Shown here in pieces: positions 1 through 8,374 of a stretch of DNA of 64,000 bases; the first letter of the stretch is position 1, and each line of letters starts with the position of its first letter. The stretch lies in assembly GCF_004138205.1 (NCBI RefSeq), contig NZ_RXNQ01000035.1, forward strand, positions 1 to 64,000, written 5' to 3'. The position numbers and the translations under genes are program-made. The notes below the pieces were generated by a model, which saw only the letters and a program-made list of their open reading frames with translations, was not told where the DNA came from and ran no database searches. Origin of the DNA: Pedobacter sp. SYP-B3415. GTDB lineage: Bacteria > Bacteroidota > Bacteroidia > Sphingobacteriales > Sphingobacteriaceae.

Positions 1-74
1 TGCTCGATCTCTTTTACTACTTTCTGCTTGAAGCTAATACTGTACCGAATCACTTTACGATTACTTTTTGTCAT
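1..74 (-). CDS. Transposase OrfA N-terminus (IS3 family), cut by the window edge
   Basis: An ATG at 72-74 on the minus strand opens a frame running off the left edge; 24 codons are visible, beginning MTKSNRKVIRYSISFKQKVV. A basic N-terminus followed by a SFKQKVVKEIE-type stretch is what starts the helix-turn-helix of IS3-family OrfA proteins, which bind the IS ends. Only the first part of the HTH is visible, so the family call rests on this short match plus the IS-like terminal sequence outside it. The ORF is too short here to judge whether it is intact. Confidence 0.6.
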   Translation of the reverse strand, partial: MTKSNRKVIRYSISFKQKVVKEIE

Positions 75-122
75 GATAATCCTTGTTTTAAGTTGATTAA
101 TGTGTCAACCTATTTCAGGACA
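1..122 (-). mobile_element. End of an IS3-type insertion sequence (partial)
   Basis: The stretch from 122 leftwards reads, on the minus strand, as an IS end: it opens with TGTCCTGAAATAGGTTGACA, an AT-rich leader follows, and a transposase ORF begins 48 bases in. IS3-family elements typically have ends starting TG and a short leader before orfA. The repeat mosaic starts directly outside. The other end and any target duplication lie outside the window, so the exact boundary at 122 is inferred. Confidence 0.6.
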
Positions 123-551
123 AGACACGTCCGTCTCAAGACTCATATCTCATATCTCAAATCACGATAATCCATTACCTTCATTACAGATCGCTATCCC
201 CCACGGGTCATTCAGAGCGTAGCGAAGAATCTGACTTGTGATCCCGAATCAGATCCTTCCGCCGCTCCGCTCTGTCTGGATGACTTCATAAAGAGGCATG
301 AGCCATGAATCCATAAAGTATTAAGTTGTAGGTATTAGGTTGTAAGTCTTGGCGGCTAACCCCTCAATACGCCATAACCTGCTGTGGGGTTTTGCGTCTC
401 AAGACTCAAATCTCACATCTCAAAAAAATGCATCACGTCTAAATACGAACTACGAACACCTTTATACTATTTATGTGTCTCAGGACTCATATCTCAAATC
501 TCGAAAAAATGTGTCACGTCTAAATACAAAATACGAACTACTAAATACGAA
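123..551. repeat. Mosaic of intergenic repeats (left block)
   Basis: No gene is supported here. The stretch is built from short tokens that recur, inverted, in the block at 35832-36360: a TCTCA-rich token (133-163), a 31-base token (204-234) identical to the reverse complement of 36271-36301, a 27-base token (262-288) identical to the reverse complement of 36194-36220, and a 59-base token (295-353) matching 36129-36187 at about 56 of 59 positions. The TCTCA/AATACGAACT tokens also repeat inside the block, around 397-460 and 476-545. Such modular repeats occur between genes of many Bacteroidota; their function is unknown. Confidence 0.8.
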
Positions 552-1397
552 CTAAAGCGCTGATCTGAAAAATGCCACGCTTGCAGCAACATCCGGGGCA
601 TTGTTCTTCCAGTTGTATTCATATTCGGCAGAGATCATTCCTTTAAAACGCTGTTCTTTCAGCTCGGTCAGTACCGCCGGAATATTTGAGACACCGCTTC
701 CCCAATGCACATCGTGGGCGCGGGCACTTTTTTCGTTGAGATCTTTGAAATGCATGTGCAGCACACGTCCGCGTGCTTTCTTCATGCAGGCCACCGGATC
801 CAGTCCGGACCGTACCCAATGGCCGATATCAGCACAGAGTCCAAGGTACCGGCTCTTCGTTCCTATTGACTGCAGGGCGAAATCTACATCCCAGTAAATT
901 GATGGTTTAGGGTGGTTATGTAACGCAACATTGATCTTATACGTGTTGCAAAGCCCCGCGATCATATCCAGATCTGCCACTGGAGGTTCAGATGTGATGG
1001 TACGAATGCCCATCGCTTTCGCAAACTCAAACAGCTGTTTCCATTCATCGGCCGACCGCGGCGTGACGACTCCATAACCATACAGAGTGACGCCGCTATC
1101 CTTTAGCCTGGCCAGAATCTGCTGGCGTCGCTCTGCCGGCATATGATAGTCCATTCGCCCTTCCAGCCCTCCGCCAATCCGCTGGCCAGGAAAAGCCTCA
1201 ACATACCGCAGTTTACAACTGTCAATTTTTGCAATGGCCTGAAAAAAATCAAACCGGTTAAATGTATATGCCTGTGATCCGAGCTTCCAGCCCAGACGTT
1301 CTTCAGGATAAGCGTTGGCTTGCTGCCCCACTTTTCTGCTCTTGCAGCCATAGCTTAACACCGCAACAAACAACAGGAAGATCAAAGGATTTTTCAT
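552..1397 (-). CDS. Sugar phosphate isomerase/epimerase-like lipoprotein (TIM barrel)
   Basis: A xylose-isomerase-like TIM-barrel protein of about 281 residues. The start is placed at the ATG whose product begins MKNPLIFLLFVAVLSYGC, a lipoprotein signal with the lipobox Cys at residue 18; an upstream ATG (1436) would bury this signal. Likely metal ligands are visible at strand ends: Glu in SEPP, His in ALHNHP, Asp and His in CADIGHW, His in HMHFKD and Glu in SAEYEYN, the usual layout of AP-endonuclease-2-like isomerases. It probably acts on a sugar or sugar derivative in the periplasm; the substrate cannot be read. It stands alone beside the repeat block, with about 470 gene-free bases upstream. 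Confidence 0.8.
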   Translation of the reverse strand: MKNPLIFLLFVAVLSYGCKSRKVGQQANAYPEERLGWKLGSQAYTFNRFDFFQAIAKIDSCKLRYVEAFPGQRIGGGLEGRMDYHMPAERRQQILARLKDSGVTLYGYGVVTPRSADEWKQLFEFAKAMGIRTITSEPPVADLDMIAGLCNTYKINVALHNHPKPSIYWDVDFALQSIGTKSRYLGLCADIGHWVRSGLDPVACMKKARGRVLHMHFKDLNEKSARAHDVHWGSGVSNIPAVLTELKEQRFKGMISAEYEYNWKNNAPDVAASVAFFRSAL

Positions 1398-1869
1398 GGT
1401 TTTGAATGATTTATAGGCTAAATCTACATCAATCAACTGCCTTTTCTTAGAAAATGCAGCCAGGTACCTGTAACATTCTTAACATAAGCGTATATGTATA
1501 AAATTTCCGTCCTGCTAACGTAAAAGGCGGTTTTTGATGCTAAAACTTTTTAGGAAAGCGCCAATGAACAATTTATGCAAGTGCCTGAGCAAACTGGCAG
1601 ATGGTGGCGATCAGGGAAGGTTTCAGGGTTGTGGATAAATATTTAGCAACCGCTTGTCCCTCCGCCCGCTGTTAAGTGCATTTGTGCAGGTCATCTGACA
1701 CACGTAAGAACAAAAACCGAGTACCTGAAACCAAATTACCCGAGTGGTCGGCCAGGTTTAGCGGGGTACTGTGCAGCGGTCGGTTACACGCGCTCCCAAG
1801 CGTCATTAGTTACCCGAGCTTGCCTAACGAATATCTACATCGTGCTGAGTCAGCTGAGTTTAAGACCAA
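1398..1869. other. Gene-free stretch between isomerase and deformylase genes
   Basis: Neither strand gives an ORF with recognisable protein features; the 65-codon frame at 1676-1873 has no plausible composition. The promoter of the minus-strand isomerase gene should lie in 1398-1560, which is AT-rich. No clear terminator hairpin or repeat token was found. Confidence 0.5.
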
Positions 1870-2406
1870 TTAGTTTTCCAAAAGCGGGTAAGCGCAGCTT
1901 AGTTTTCCTTTTCTGATGCGTTCCAGACGGCTACGGAGCATCTGAACCTGCAGGGGCTTCAGCCGGTCAAGATAAAGCCGCCCTTGCGTGTGATCAAATT
2001 CATGCTGAATAATCCGGGCCGCGATGCCTTCAAAATATTCCTCTTCCTGCACAAATTGCTCATTAAGATAACGAAGTCGTACCGCAGCAGCGCGCGGTAC
2101 TTCAACCTGCAAACCGGGGATACTCAGGCAGCCCTCTTCGTCAAATTCCTGGTGGGCTGAGTGCCAGACAATCTCAGGGTTGATAAAGGCCTTTTTAATC
2201 GGCGGCACGCTGTCTGCTCCTGTATCTACAATAAATATGCGAAGGTCTATGTTGACCTGCACAGCAGCAAGTCCGGCGCCGCCAGCATGATCAAGCGTAT
2301 CCCACATATCTTTTAGCAAGGCAGGAAGTTCCGGCCACTGCGCCGGCACTGGCCTGGATGGTTTTCGTAAAATGGAGTGTCCGTATGGCACGATTGGCAG
2401 AATCAT
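1870..2406 (-). CDS. def: Peptide deformylase
   Basis: Removes the formyl group from the N-terminal Met of new proteins. All three family motifs are present (numbering from the ATG at 2406): GAGLAAVQ near 43-50, EGCLS near 91-95 with the metal-binding Cys, and HEFDH near 135-139 with the two metal His and the catalytic Glu. The length, about 178 residues, is normal. A GTG at 2421 would add five residues, but the ATG at 2406 is preceded by a GGAAAA-like ribosome site and gives the family-typical MILPIV start, so it is preferred. It may be a secondary copy, because housekeeping def often sits beside a Holliday-junction resolvase gene that is absent here. Confidence 0.93.
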   Translation of the reverse strand: MILPIVPYGHSILRKPSRPVPAQWPELPALLKDMWDTLDHAGGAGLAAVQVNIDLRIFIVDTGADSVPPIKKAFINPEIVWHSAHQEFDEEGCLSIPGLQVEVPRAAAVRLRYLNEQFVQEEEYFEGIAARIIQHEFDHTQGRLYLDRLKPLQVQMLRSRLERIRKGKLSCAYPLLEN

Positions 2407-2499
2407 GTTTTTGTTTTCCACAAAGATCGGTTAGCCAAACCTGCTGATATTGGATAATTTAGACCTTACAAAGACATTCCGAATGCGTAAATTTGCCCC

Positions 2500-3315
2500 A
2501 TGCCACTGAGTCTCTTCAAATATCTTCATCAGGCAGGTCCGGCGGAGATTGCCCGGCTGGCACCGCGTGCAGTGCCGGCGCAGCTTGTCAGCGAAATACT
2601 GATCGTTCCTGCGGCGCTCATTCCGGATAGGTCTGTATTTTTTAGTGATGGTTGCCCGACTCTTGTTATCACGGCAAATCCGCACAGCCGCTTGCTGATT
2701 GAACGTGCGGGCCAGACGGTCACGCTCCATGGCGGCTGGGTGGGAAGTCCCTATTTCGAAAACCGCTGCCTGGACCTTCAGGAAGCTGGCGATTTTCTTG
2801 TCATTTTCCGCTTCAGGCCGGCGCTGTTTTTTGAAATGACTGCGCTCCCTCCGGCAGATCTGCGCAGCCAGGCGGTATTGCCTTTGGAGCGCATCGGATT
2901 TTCACATCCCGGGGCGGGACTAACAGCGGAAGAGCATGTGAATAACACAGAGCACTTTCTTGCCCTGAATAGAATTGCAAACGATGCTGAACCGCGTGCG
3001 AAAGACGACCTTCTGAATTATCTACAGGATAGTACCGGCAGTTTGAACAGGCTTTCTGAAGTACACGGAAAGAACGCAGCCGCCTACAAAAGACTCGAGC
3101 GTGCCTTTAACAGGCATACAGGCATGGCCCCGAAAGAATTTCTGACCCTACAACGCTTTTTACGCACTTATCAATGTCTTACCGCCGAGAAGGCGCCAGC
3201 TATGACCGCTGCCGCCGCCATGAACGGTTATTGCGACCAAAGCCACATGATCAGGGATTTTAAAAAATTTACGGGTGCTGCGCCAGCAGCGCTGCTGCGA
3301 AAACAGAAGTATTAA
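2500..3315 (+). CDS. AraC-family transcriptional regulator
   Basis: A 271-residue protein whose C-terminal third (about 175-268) is the two-HTH AraC DNA-binding domain: AAAYKRLERAFNRHTGMAPK and, in the second helix-turn-helix, YCDQSHMIRDFKKFTGAAP. The N-terminal part resembles the cupin-like sensor (DUF6597 type) of many Bacteroidota AraC proteins, with a hydrophobic beta-rich stretch and no membrane segment. The ligand is unknown. It is divergent from the deformylase gene and its last codons overlap the convergent acetyltransferase gene by four bases. Confidence 0.88.
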   Translation: MPLSLFKYLHQAGPAEIARLAPRAVPAQLVSEILIVPAALIPDRSVFFSDGCPTLVITANPHSRLLIERAGQTVTLHGGWVGSPYFENRCLDLQEAGDFLVIFRFRPALFFEMTALPPADLRSQAVLPLERIGFSHPGAGLTAEEHVNNTEHFLALNRIANDAEPRAKDDLLNYLQDSTGSLNRLSEVHGKNAAAYKRLERAFNRHTGMAPKEFLTLQRFLRTYQCLTAEKAPAMTAAAAMNGYCDQSHMIRDFKKFTGAAPAALLRKQKY

Positions 3316-3992
3316 TTTGCCCACTGTAACTTGTGAAAAGTAATTTCCCGGCGCCGCACAAAACCCATTGACTCATAAATTCCGATTGCCCTCTGGTTGC
3401 TGTGCGCAACATGCAGACACGATTGAAGCCTCTGCCTGCTGTGCACACCACAGAGTTTGGAAATGAGTGTGCGGGCGTAACCACGACCGGTAAAGCCGGG
3501 GCGGGTCACAATTGCACTTAGCTCGACATAACCAGGCAGCCGCATCCGCTCGCCTGCCAGTGCGATGAGTTTTCCTGAATGGCGGATACCGTAATAACAG
3601 CCAAGCAAACCGGTACCGGCGGCAAAATACCCAGGCTGTACCAGGTTTACGAGTTCAAACATTTCGGCAGCATCTTCGGGCCCGAGCAATTCCGGAACCT
3701 CCGAATGTACGTTTGCCGGCATGGAACCAAGAAGCATCTGCGTACATGGTAAAGAACTGAGCAGCTGCCAATCTGGGGGAAGCTCCGGCAAATCGCCGAT
3801 CAGGTACATATGCTCACCGGGCTCAGTAAGTTCCATAAGTGCGGAAATGCATGTGTGCGTGGGTTCCGCAAGCGCTGCGAAAGGCAGGAGCTCGCGCGAA
3901 TAGCGGACGGCACAACCGTTGCCGACAGCAAAGAGCGCCTGAGGACCATTGAGGGCCGCCCAGGCGGGATTGTCTAATAGGGTCTGATCCAT
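3312..3992 (-). CDS. GNAT-family N-acetyltransferase (FR47-like)
   Basis: A 226-residue protein with the acetyl-CoA-binding loop of GNAT enzymes in the C-terminal half: VTRPGFTGRGYARTLISKL (the R/Q-x-x-G-x-G/A pattern), then VAHSNQRAIGIYESMGFVRR, the usual helix and strand after motif B. The N-terminal half is less conserved and may be a second, degenerate GNAT fold as in FR47-type proteins. The acceptor is unknown. The gene converges with the AraC gene, their stop codons overlapping, which makes antisense read-through between the two likely. Confidence 0.88.
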   Translation of the reverse strand: MDQTLLDNPAWAALNGPQALFAVGNGCAVRYSRELLPFAALAEPTHTCISALMELTEPGEHMYLIGDLPELPPDWQLLSSLPCTQMLLGSMPANVHSEVPELLGPEDAAEMFELVNLVQPGYFAAGTGLLGCYYGIRHSGKLIALAGERMRLPGYVELSAIVTRPGFTGRGYARTLISKLCGVHSRQRLQSCLHVAHSNQRAIGIYESMGFVRRREITFHKLQWAN

Positions 3993-4369
3993 AACCGCAA
4001 TTTACGGCTTGCCGGCCAGTGATCAGACAAATTGGCAAACGATTTTTACGGTTATTGCTGTGCTCAGCCGGAAGGCAATGTTCTAACCCCGGCCCGCAGC
4101 TTATCTGCTTGAGTACAGCGCAATAAGCCTGCTGATCTTTTCGGCAATCTGCTGCCATTTGGGAAAAATACGGAAAGCGGGCGCTGCTACAGCGATCGCT
4201 TTGGGCTGCTGTTTATTTAAAGCCGGATGTTGTCTGTGATTCATACCTACAATTTCAGTAAATGCGATGGTCAGAGCGAAAATGTCCCGGCATAAAATTG
4301 ATTTCTGCCGGCTAACGCCGGCTGCAGGACCTGCTTTGGAATCCGGAGAATAACATTAAATTAGCAGGA
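3993..4369. other. Intergenic region upstream of the D-amino-acid operon
   Basis: This 377-base stretch must hold the promoters of the minus-strand acetyltransferase and the plus-strand GntP operon. A short minus-strand frame at 4101-4244 (47 codons, starting MNHRQHPALNKQQPK) is open but has no known motif and is listed separately. No terminator or clear promoter box was identified. Confidence 0.4.
4101..4244 (-). CDS. Hypothetical small protein (47 residues)
   Basis: An ATG-initiated 47-codon frame upstream of the acetyltransferase gene on the same strand. The product is basic and begins MNHRQHPALNKQQPKAIAVA; its second half (KWQQIAEKISRLIALYSS) could form an amphipathic helix. No family is recognised and no clear ribosome site was seen. 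It may be a real microprotein or a chance frame. Confidence 0.2.
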   Translation of the reverse strand: MNHRQHPALNKQQPKAIAVAAPAFRIFPKWQQIAEKISRLIALYSSR

Positions 4370-5683
4370 ATGACATTCCTATTGATCTTCATTTGTCTCG
4401 CGATCCTGGTTTTTCTGATCAGTTACTTCAAGGTGCATCCATTTATCGCTTTCCTGGTCGTTTCCATTCTTGCCGCGGCCGTGCTGGGTATGCCCGCTGA
4501 AAAAATCACAGGTGCGGTTGAAAAGGGCATTGGAGACATGCTCTCGTCGCTGCTTATACTGATTACCTTCGGCGCGATGTTCGGTAAACTCGTTGCCGAC
4601 AGTGGTGCTGCGCAAAAGATTGCCGGTGTGCTGATGGGCTTAACAGGTCCGAAGAATATCCACTGGGCAATGATGGTTGTCGGCTTTATTATAGGTATCC
4701 CTCTGTTTTATGGTGTCGGCTTTGTACTGATGGTTCCGCTTATTTTTTCGGTTGTCTATAAATACCGGCTACCTGCCGTTGGCGTAGGCATCCCCATGCT
4801 GGCCGCGCTCTCGGTTACACATGGTTTTTTACCCCCTCACCCATCGCCATCTGCCCTGGTTGTTCAGTTTGGAGCCGACATGGGTCTGACGTTGCTGTAT
4901 GGCTTTGCTATTGCAATTCCTACGATCGTTATTGCCGGACCCTTGTTTTCCCGAAGCCTGCTAAGAATACCATCGTTGCCGCTTGCCACCTTTGTTGCCG
5001 AAGACCTGCCTGATGAACAGCTGCCGGGTACCTTTAACAGCTTTTTCTCGGCGCTGCTGCCCGTATTTCTGCTGATCGCAACGACGGTCTATCCAATGGT
5101 CTTCCCTGCGGGCGAAACGAGCCTGCGCATTCTTGCTTTTATCAGCGCCCCCTCGGTGGTGATGATGATCTCGCTGTTTTATGCTTTTTTTTCGCTTGGT
5201 ATCCGTCGCGGTCATACCCTGCCCATAGTGATCGAAAAAAGTATAGCCGCTGTAAAAGACGTTATGCCGGTCATTCTGATCATCGCCGGCTCAGGTGCCC
5301 TGAAACAGGTCTTTACTGAATCTGGCGTGAATGCGGAAATTGGAGCGGCATTGCAGGGCTTACATATGGAGCCGCTGGTACTTGGCTGGCTGATTGCCGC
5401 CATTATCCGCATTTGTGTAGGTTCGGCAACAGTAGCCGGCCTGACCGCAGCGGGGATCATCCTGCCGCTCATTCAGGCCGGGCAGGCGAACCCGAACTTA
5501 ATGGTTCTTTCAATCGGGGCGGGAAGTCTTGCCTGTTCGCACGTAAATGATTCTGGCTTCTGGCTATTCAAAGAATATTTTAACCTCAGCATGCGCGACA
5601 CATTTATGTCCTGGTCAGTGATGGAATCGATCGTAGCTGTAGCCGGCCTCGGCGGTGTGCTCCTGCTAAATGTCTTTATTTAA
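4370..5683 (+). CDS. GntP-family permease
   Basis: A 437-residue, highly hydrophobic protein with the 12-14 membrane segments of the GntP (gluconate:H+ symporter) family. Family-typical stretches include LVADSGAAQKIAG near 75-87, PLFYGVGFVLMVPL near 115-128, LPPHPSPSALV near 155-165 and CSHVNDSGFWLFKEYF near 386-401. GntP members import gluconate, D-glycerate or D-serine. Here it is the first gene of an operon, followed 11 bases later by ridA and then a PLP enzyme acting on D-amino acids, so D-serine or a related D-hydroxy-amino acid is the more likely cargo. That substrate is an inference from the neighbours. Confidence 0.92.
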   Translation: MTFLLIFICLAILVFLISYFKVHPFIAFLVVSILAAAVLGMPAEKITGAVEKGIGDMLSSLLILITFGAMFGKLVADSGAAQKIAGVLMGLTGPKNIHWAMMVVGFIIGIPLFYGVGFVLMVPLIFSVVYKYRLPAVGVGIPMLAALSVTHGFLPPHPSPSALVVQFGADMGLTLLYGFAIAIPTIVIAGPLFSRSLLRIPSLPLATFVAEDLPDEQLPGTFNSFFSALLPVFLLIATTVYPMVFPAGETSLRILAFISAPSVVMMISLFYAFFSLGIRRGHTLPIVIEKSIAAVKDVMPVILIIAGSGALKQVFTESGVNAEIGAALQGLHMEPLVLGWLIAAIIRICVGSATVAGLTAAGIILPLIQAGQANPNLMVLSIGAGSLACSHVNDSGFWLFKEYFNLSMRDTFMSWSVMESIVAVAGLGGVLLLNVFI

Positions 5684-5694
5684 AACTTCAATAT

Positions 5695-6168
5695 ATGAAC
5701 ACATTAAGTCCTGATCAGCGTTTTGAAAATATGGGCTATTCGCTTCCGCCCGCTCCTACCCCTCTGGGCGTTTATAAACCATTCCTTGTCGACGGCAAGT
5801 ACCTGTATGTATCCGGTCACGGTCCGGTCAGGGATGATAAAAGCCTGATCATCGGCCGCATCGGCGAAGGCCTGAGTGCCGAAGAAGGCAAGGAGGCGGC
5901 GCGTCAGGTCGGTTTGACCATTCTATCTACCATTCGCAGCAACTTCGGAACGCTTGATAAAATCAAACGTGTAATCAAAGTGCTTGGCATGGTGAACTGT
6001 ACCGCCGATTTTGAAAAGCATCCCTATATTATAAATGGCTGCAGCGAGCTTTTTGCCGAAGTCTGGGGCGAGGAAAACGGGATTGGCGTACGCAGCGCAG
6101 TAGGCATGGGCTCCTTGCCAGACAATATTCCAGTGGAAGTCGAAGCCTTGTTTGAGCTAGTGCCATGA
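5695..6168 (+). CDS. RidA-family protein (enamine/imine deaminase type)
   Basis: A 157-residue RidA/YjgF/UK114 protein, longer than the usual ~128 because of an N-terminal extension. The C-terminal signature aligns well: GVRSAVGMGSLPDNIPVEVE, with the Arg that in RidA holds the substrate carboxylate. RidA hydrolyses reactive 2-aminoacrylate and other imines released by PLP dehydratases. It sits between the permease and a D-serine dehydratase-like enzyme and overlaps the latter's start by four bases (ATGA), the arrangement expected if it clears that enzyme's imine product. Activity is inferred from the family. Confidence 0.92.
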   Translation: MNTLSPDQRFENMGYSLPPAPTPLGVYKPFLVDGKYLYVSGHGPVRDDKSLIIGRIGEGLSAEEGKEAARQVGLTILSTIRSNFGTLDKIKRVIKVLGMVNCTADFEKHPYIINGCSELFAEVWGEENGIGVRSAVGMGSLPDNIPVEVEALFELVP

Positions 6169-7283
6169 GCCTGAAGATTCCCCGGGCGCTCACAATCGAT
6201 GAGGCGGAAGCGCTGGAGACACCCTGCCTGGTCGTTTTCCCGGAGCTTGTGCAGGCCAATATCGATCTGCTTATTCAAATGGCAGGCGGAACACACCGCC
6301 TGATGCCACATGTCAAGACCTGCAAATCTGCTCATGCAGTCAGGCTTATGCTTAAGGCAGGGTTGAATCGCTTCAAGTGTGCCACGATTGCCGAAGCAGA
6401 GATGCTTGGTATGGAAGGTGCGGCCGAAGTCCTGCTTGCTTACCAACCTGTCGGCGCGAACATTTTTCGCCTGGCAGAGCTCATCGGCAGTTATCCCAAT
6501 ACCCGCTTCGCATGCCTGGTCGACCATCCGGCGGTAGCCGATCGTCTTAACAGCACAGCCGCAGCGCATGGATTGGTTTTCGATCTGTATATCGACCTTG
6601 ATGTGGGTATGCATAGAACCGGCATCGCTGTTCAGGAAGCAGGCGGTCTGGCGTCGGTTATTCTGGGCCGTGACAAGCTTCGGTTACGCGGGCTGCATGC
6701 TTATGATGGGCACATTCATCAGCTTGAGCTTGATATAAGGCGCAGCCTTTGGGAAGAAGCTTTTCGGCCTGTTTTTAGCCTGGCTGATGAGTTGGAAGAG
6801 AAGACCGGCACAGCGCTGGAACTCGTTGCCGGCGGCACGCCTACATTTTTGCTGCATCTGGAGAGCAACCGTGTAACCTGCAGTCCGGGCACGTTTATCT
6901 ATTGGGATGCCGGTTACCAGGAACAATACCCTGAACAGGCTTTCCAGCCCGCAGCCTGGCTGTTGGGGCGCGTGATTTCTGTTCCCGGCCCCGGCCGGTT
7001 ATGCCTTGATCCTGGCCATAAGGCCGTCGCGTCTGAGATGCCTTTAGCACAGCGGCTGCGATTTCCTTTCGATCCCTCCTTTTCCATCACAGGTCATAGT
7101 GAGGAGCATTTGATTATCGGCTCGGCGCTGGCCGGATCTTATAAGCCGGGTGATCTGATTTATGCCCTGCCCTGGCACATTTGTCCTACCGTCGCGCTTC
7201 ATGAAGAAGCTGTAACCATCGTAGCAGGAAAAAAAACGGGTACATGGCCGGCTACAGCCAGAAAACGGAAAATAAATATCTGA
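6165..7283 (+). CDS. D-serine dehydratase/D-threonine aldolase-like PLP enzyme
   Basis: A 372-residue fold-III PLP enzyme: alanine-racemase-like N-terminal barrel plus the D-serine dehydratase-like C-terminal domain. The PLP Lys is in MPHVKTCKS (Lys51). A second signature, CLDPGHKAVASE, lies near 280-291. The metal site reads H338-I-C340 (WHICPTVALHE). Known eukaryotic-type D-serine dehydratases bind zinc through His-x-Cys, while characterised D-threonine aldolases use His-x-Asp, so dehydration of a D-hydroxy-amino acid is favoured. Automatic annotation usually says 'D-TA family'. It overlaps ridA upstream; the dipeptidase ATG comes five bases after its stop. Confidence 0.9.
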   Translation: MSLKIPRALTIDEAEALETPCLVVFPELVQANIDLLIQMAGGTHRLMPHVKTCKSAHAVRLMLKAGLNRFKCATIAEAEMLGMEGAAEVLLAYQPVGANIFRLAELIGSYPNTRFACLVDHPAVADRLNSTAAAHGLVFDLYIDLDVGMHRTGIAVQEAGGLASVILGRDKLRLRGLHAYDGHIHQLELDIRRSLWEEAFRPVFSLADELEEKTGTALELVAGGTPTFLLHLESNRVTCSPGTFIYWDAGYQEQYPEQAFQPAAWLLGRVISVPGPGRLCLDPGHKAVASEMPLAQRLRFPFDPSFSITGHSEEHLIIGSALAGSYKPGDLIYALPWHICPTVALHEEAVTIVAGKKTGTWPATARKRKINI

Positions 7284-7288
7284 GAATT

Positions 7289-8359
7289 ATGTTCACGATT
7301 GATGCACATCTGGACCTGGCTATGAACGCTATGGAATGGAACCGCGACCTTTCCGTTCCGGTTTCCGAAATCAATGACCGGGAAACAGGACTTACTGATA
7401 AACCTGATCGTGGTAACGCCGTGGTTGCATTTCCGGAATTAAGAAAGGGTAATATCGGCCTGGTCGTAGCGACGCAGATTGCCCGTTATGTGGCGCCCGG
7501 CAACCCGCTGCCGGGATGGCATTCGCCTGAACAGGCCTGGGCACAGACCCAGGGGCAGCTTGCCTGGTACCGTGCCATGGAAGCAAAAGGCGAGATGGTT
7601 CAAATCACTGATTTACAAACGCTCCGGAGCCATGTAAAACTCTGGAATGAAAACACAAACCATACCGAATTACCTATTGGTTATATACTCAGTCTTGAGG
7701 GAGCAGATTCTATCGTTACACCCGACTACCTTCATATCGCGCATGCGGCGGGTTTGCGGGCGCTTGGTCCGGCACACTATGGCCCGGGCCGGTATGCACA
7801 GGGTACCGATGCCAGCGGGCAGTTGGGCGATGCCGGACGCAGATTACTATCGGAAATGGAATCACTCAACATCATTCTTGATGCCACGCACCTCTGCGAT
7901 GATTCGTTCTGGGAAGCGCTTGAGCACTTCGCTGGTCCGGTTTGGGCAAGCCATAACAACTGCCGGAGCCTGGTTAATCACAATCGTCAGTTTAGTGATG
8001 AACAAATCCTGGCACTGGCAGATCGCGGAGCTGTAATCGGCATGGCCCTCGATGCCTGGATGATCGTTCCCGGCTGGCAACGCGGTGTTTCTAGCCCGGC
8101 AGACATGAATTGCAATCTGGAAGCGGCAATTGATCACCTTGATCATATTTGTCAGCTAACAGGAAGTGCGCAGCATGTTGGCATCGGTTCTGACCTTGAC
8201 GGAGCATTTGGCCGGGAGCAATGTCCTTATGATCTGGAAACCATCGCTGATCTTCAGAAGATACCGCAATTGCTCAGCAACAGGGGTTTTTCCGCTGAAG
8301 ATATAACCGGGGTCATGCACGGGAACTGGCTGCGCTTTCTTGAGCATGCATGGCGCTGA
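7289..8359 (+). CDS. Membrane dipeptidase family protein (peptidase M19)
   Basis: A 356-residue M19 (renal dipeptidase-like) metallopeptidase. The start is taken at the ATG giving MFTIDAHLDLAMN, because the family begins with this strand; an in-frame ATG at 7244 lies inside the upstream gene. The first metal pair is His7-x-Asp9; the bridging Glu is in LSLEGAD; ATHLCDD and ASHNNCRSL supply the His ligands; GIGSDLDGAFG is the substrate-binding loop. M19 enzymes split dipeptides, often with a D-residue at the C-terminal side. There is no signal peptide, so it is cytoplasmic. In this operon it probably liberates D-amino acids from imported peptides. Confidence 0.93.
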   Translation: MFTIDAHLDLAMNAMEWNRDLSVPVSEINDRETGLTDKPDRGNAVVAFPELRKGNIGLVVATQIARYVAPGNPLPGWHSPEQAWAQTQGQLAWYRAMEAKGEMVQITDLQTLRSHVKLWNENTNHTELPIGYILSLEGADSIVTPDYLHIAHAAGLRALGPAHYGPGRYAQGTDASGQLGDAGRRLLSEMESLNIILDATHLCDDSFWEALEHFAGPVWASHNNCRSLVNHNRQFSDEQILALADRGAVIGMALDAWMIVPGWQRGVSSPADMNCNLEAAIDHLDHICQLTGSAQHVGIGSDLDGAFGREQCPYDLETIADLQKIPQLLSNRGFSAEDITGVMHGNWLRFLEHAWR

Positions 8360-8374
8360 AAAATTGCCGCTTGC

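Noticed and set aside
349..555. A 68-codon plus-strand frame rich in SQDS and SRLNTKYE-like repeats
   Set aside because: It is a translation of the mosaic repeat block; the repeated peptide words come from the repeated DNA words, and it has no start context or homologue I know.
1676..1873. A 65-codon plus-strand frame in the gap before the deformylase gene
   Set aside because: Composition is not protein-like and no ribosome site or motif supports it.
3823..4158. A 111-codon minus-strand frame overlapping the acetyltransferase gene
   Set aside because: It runs in another frame of a well-supported GNAT gene and has no motif; it is a shadow.
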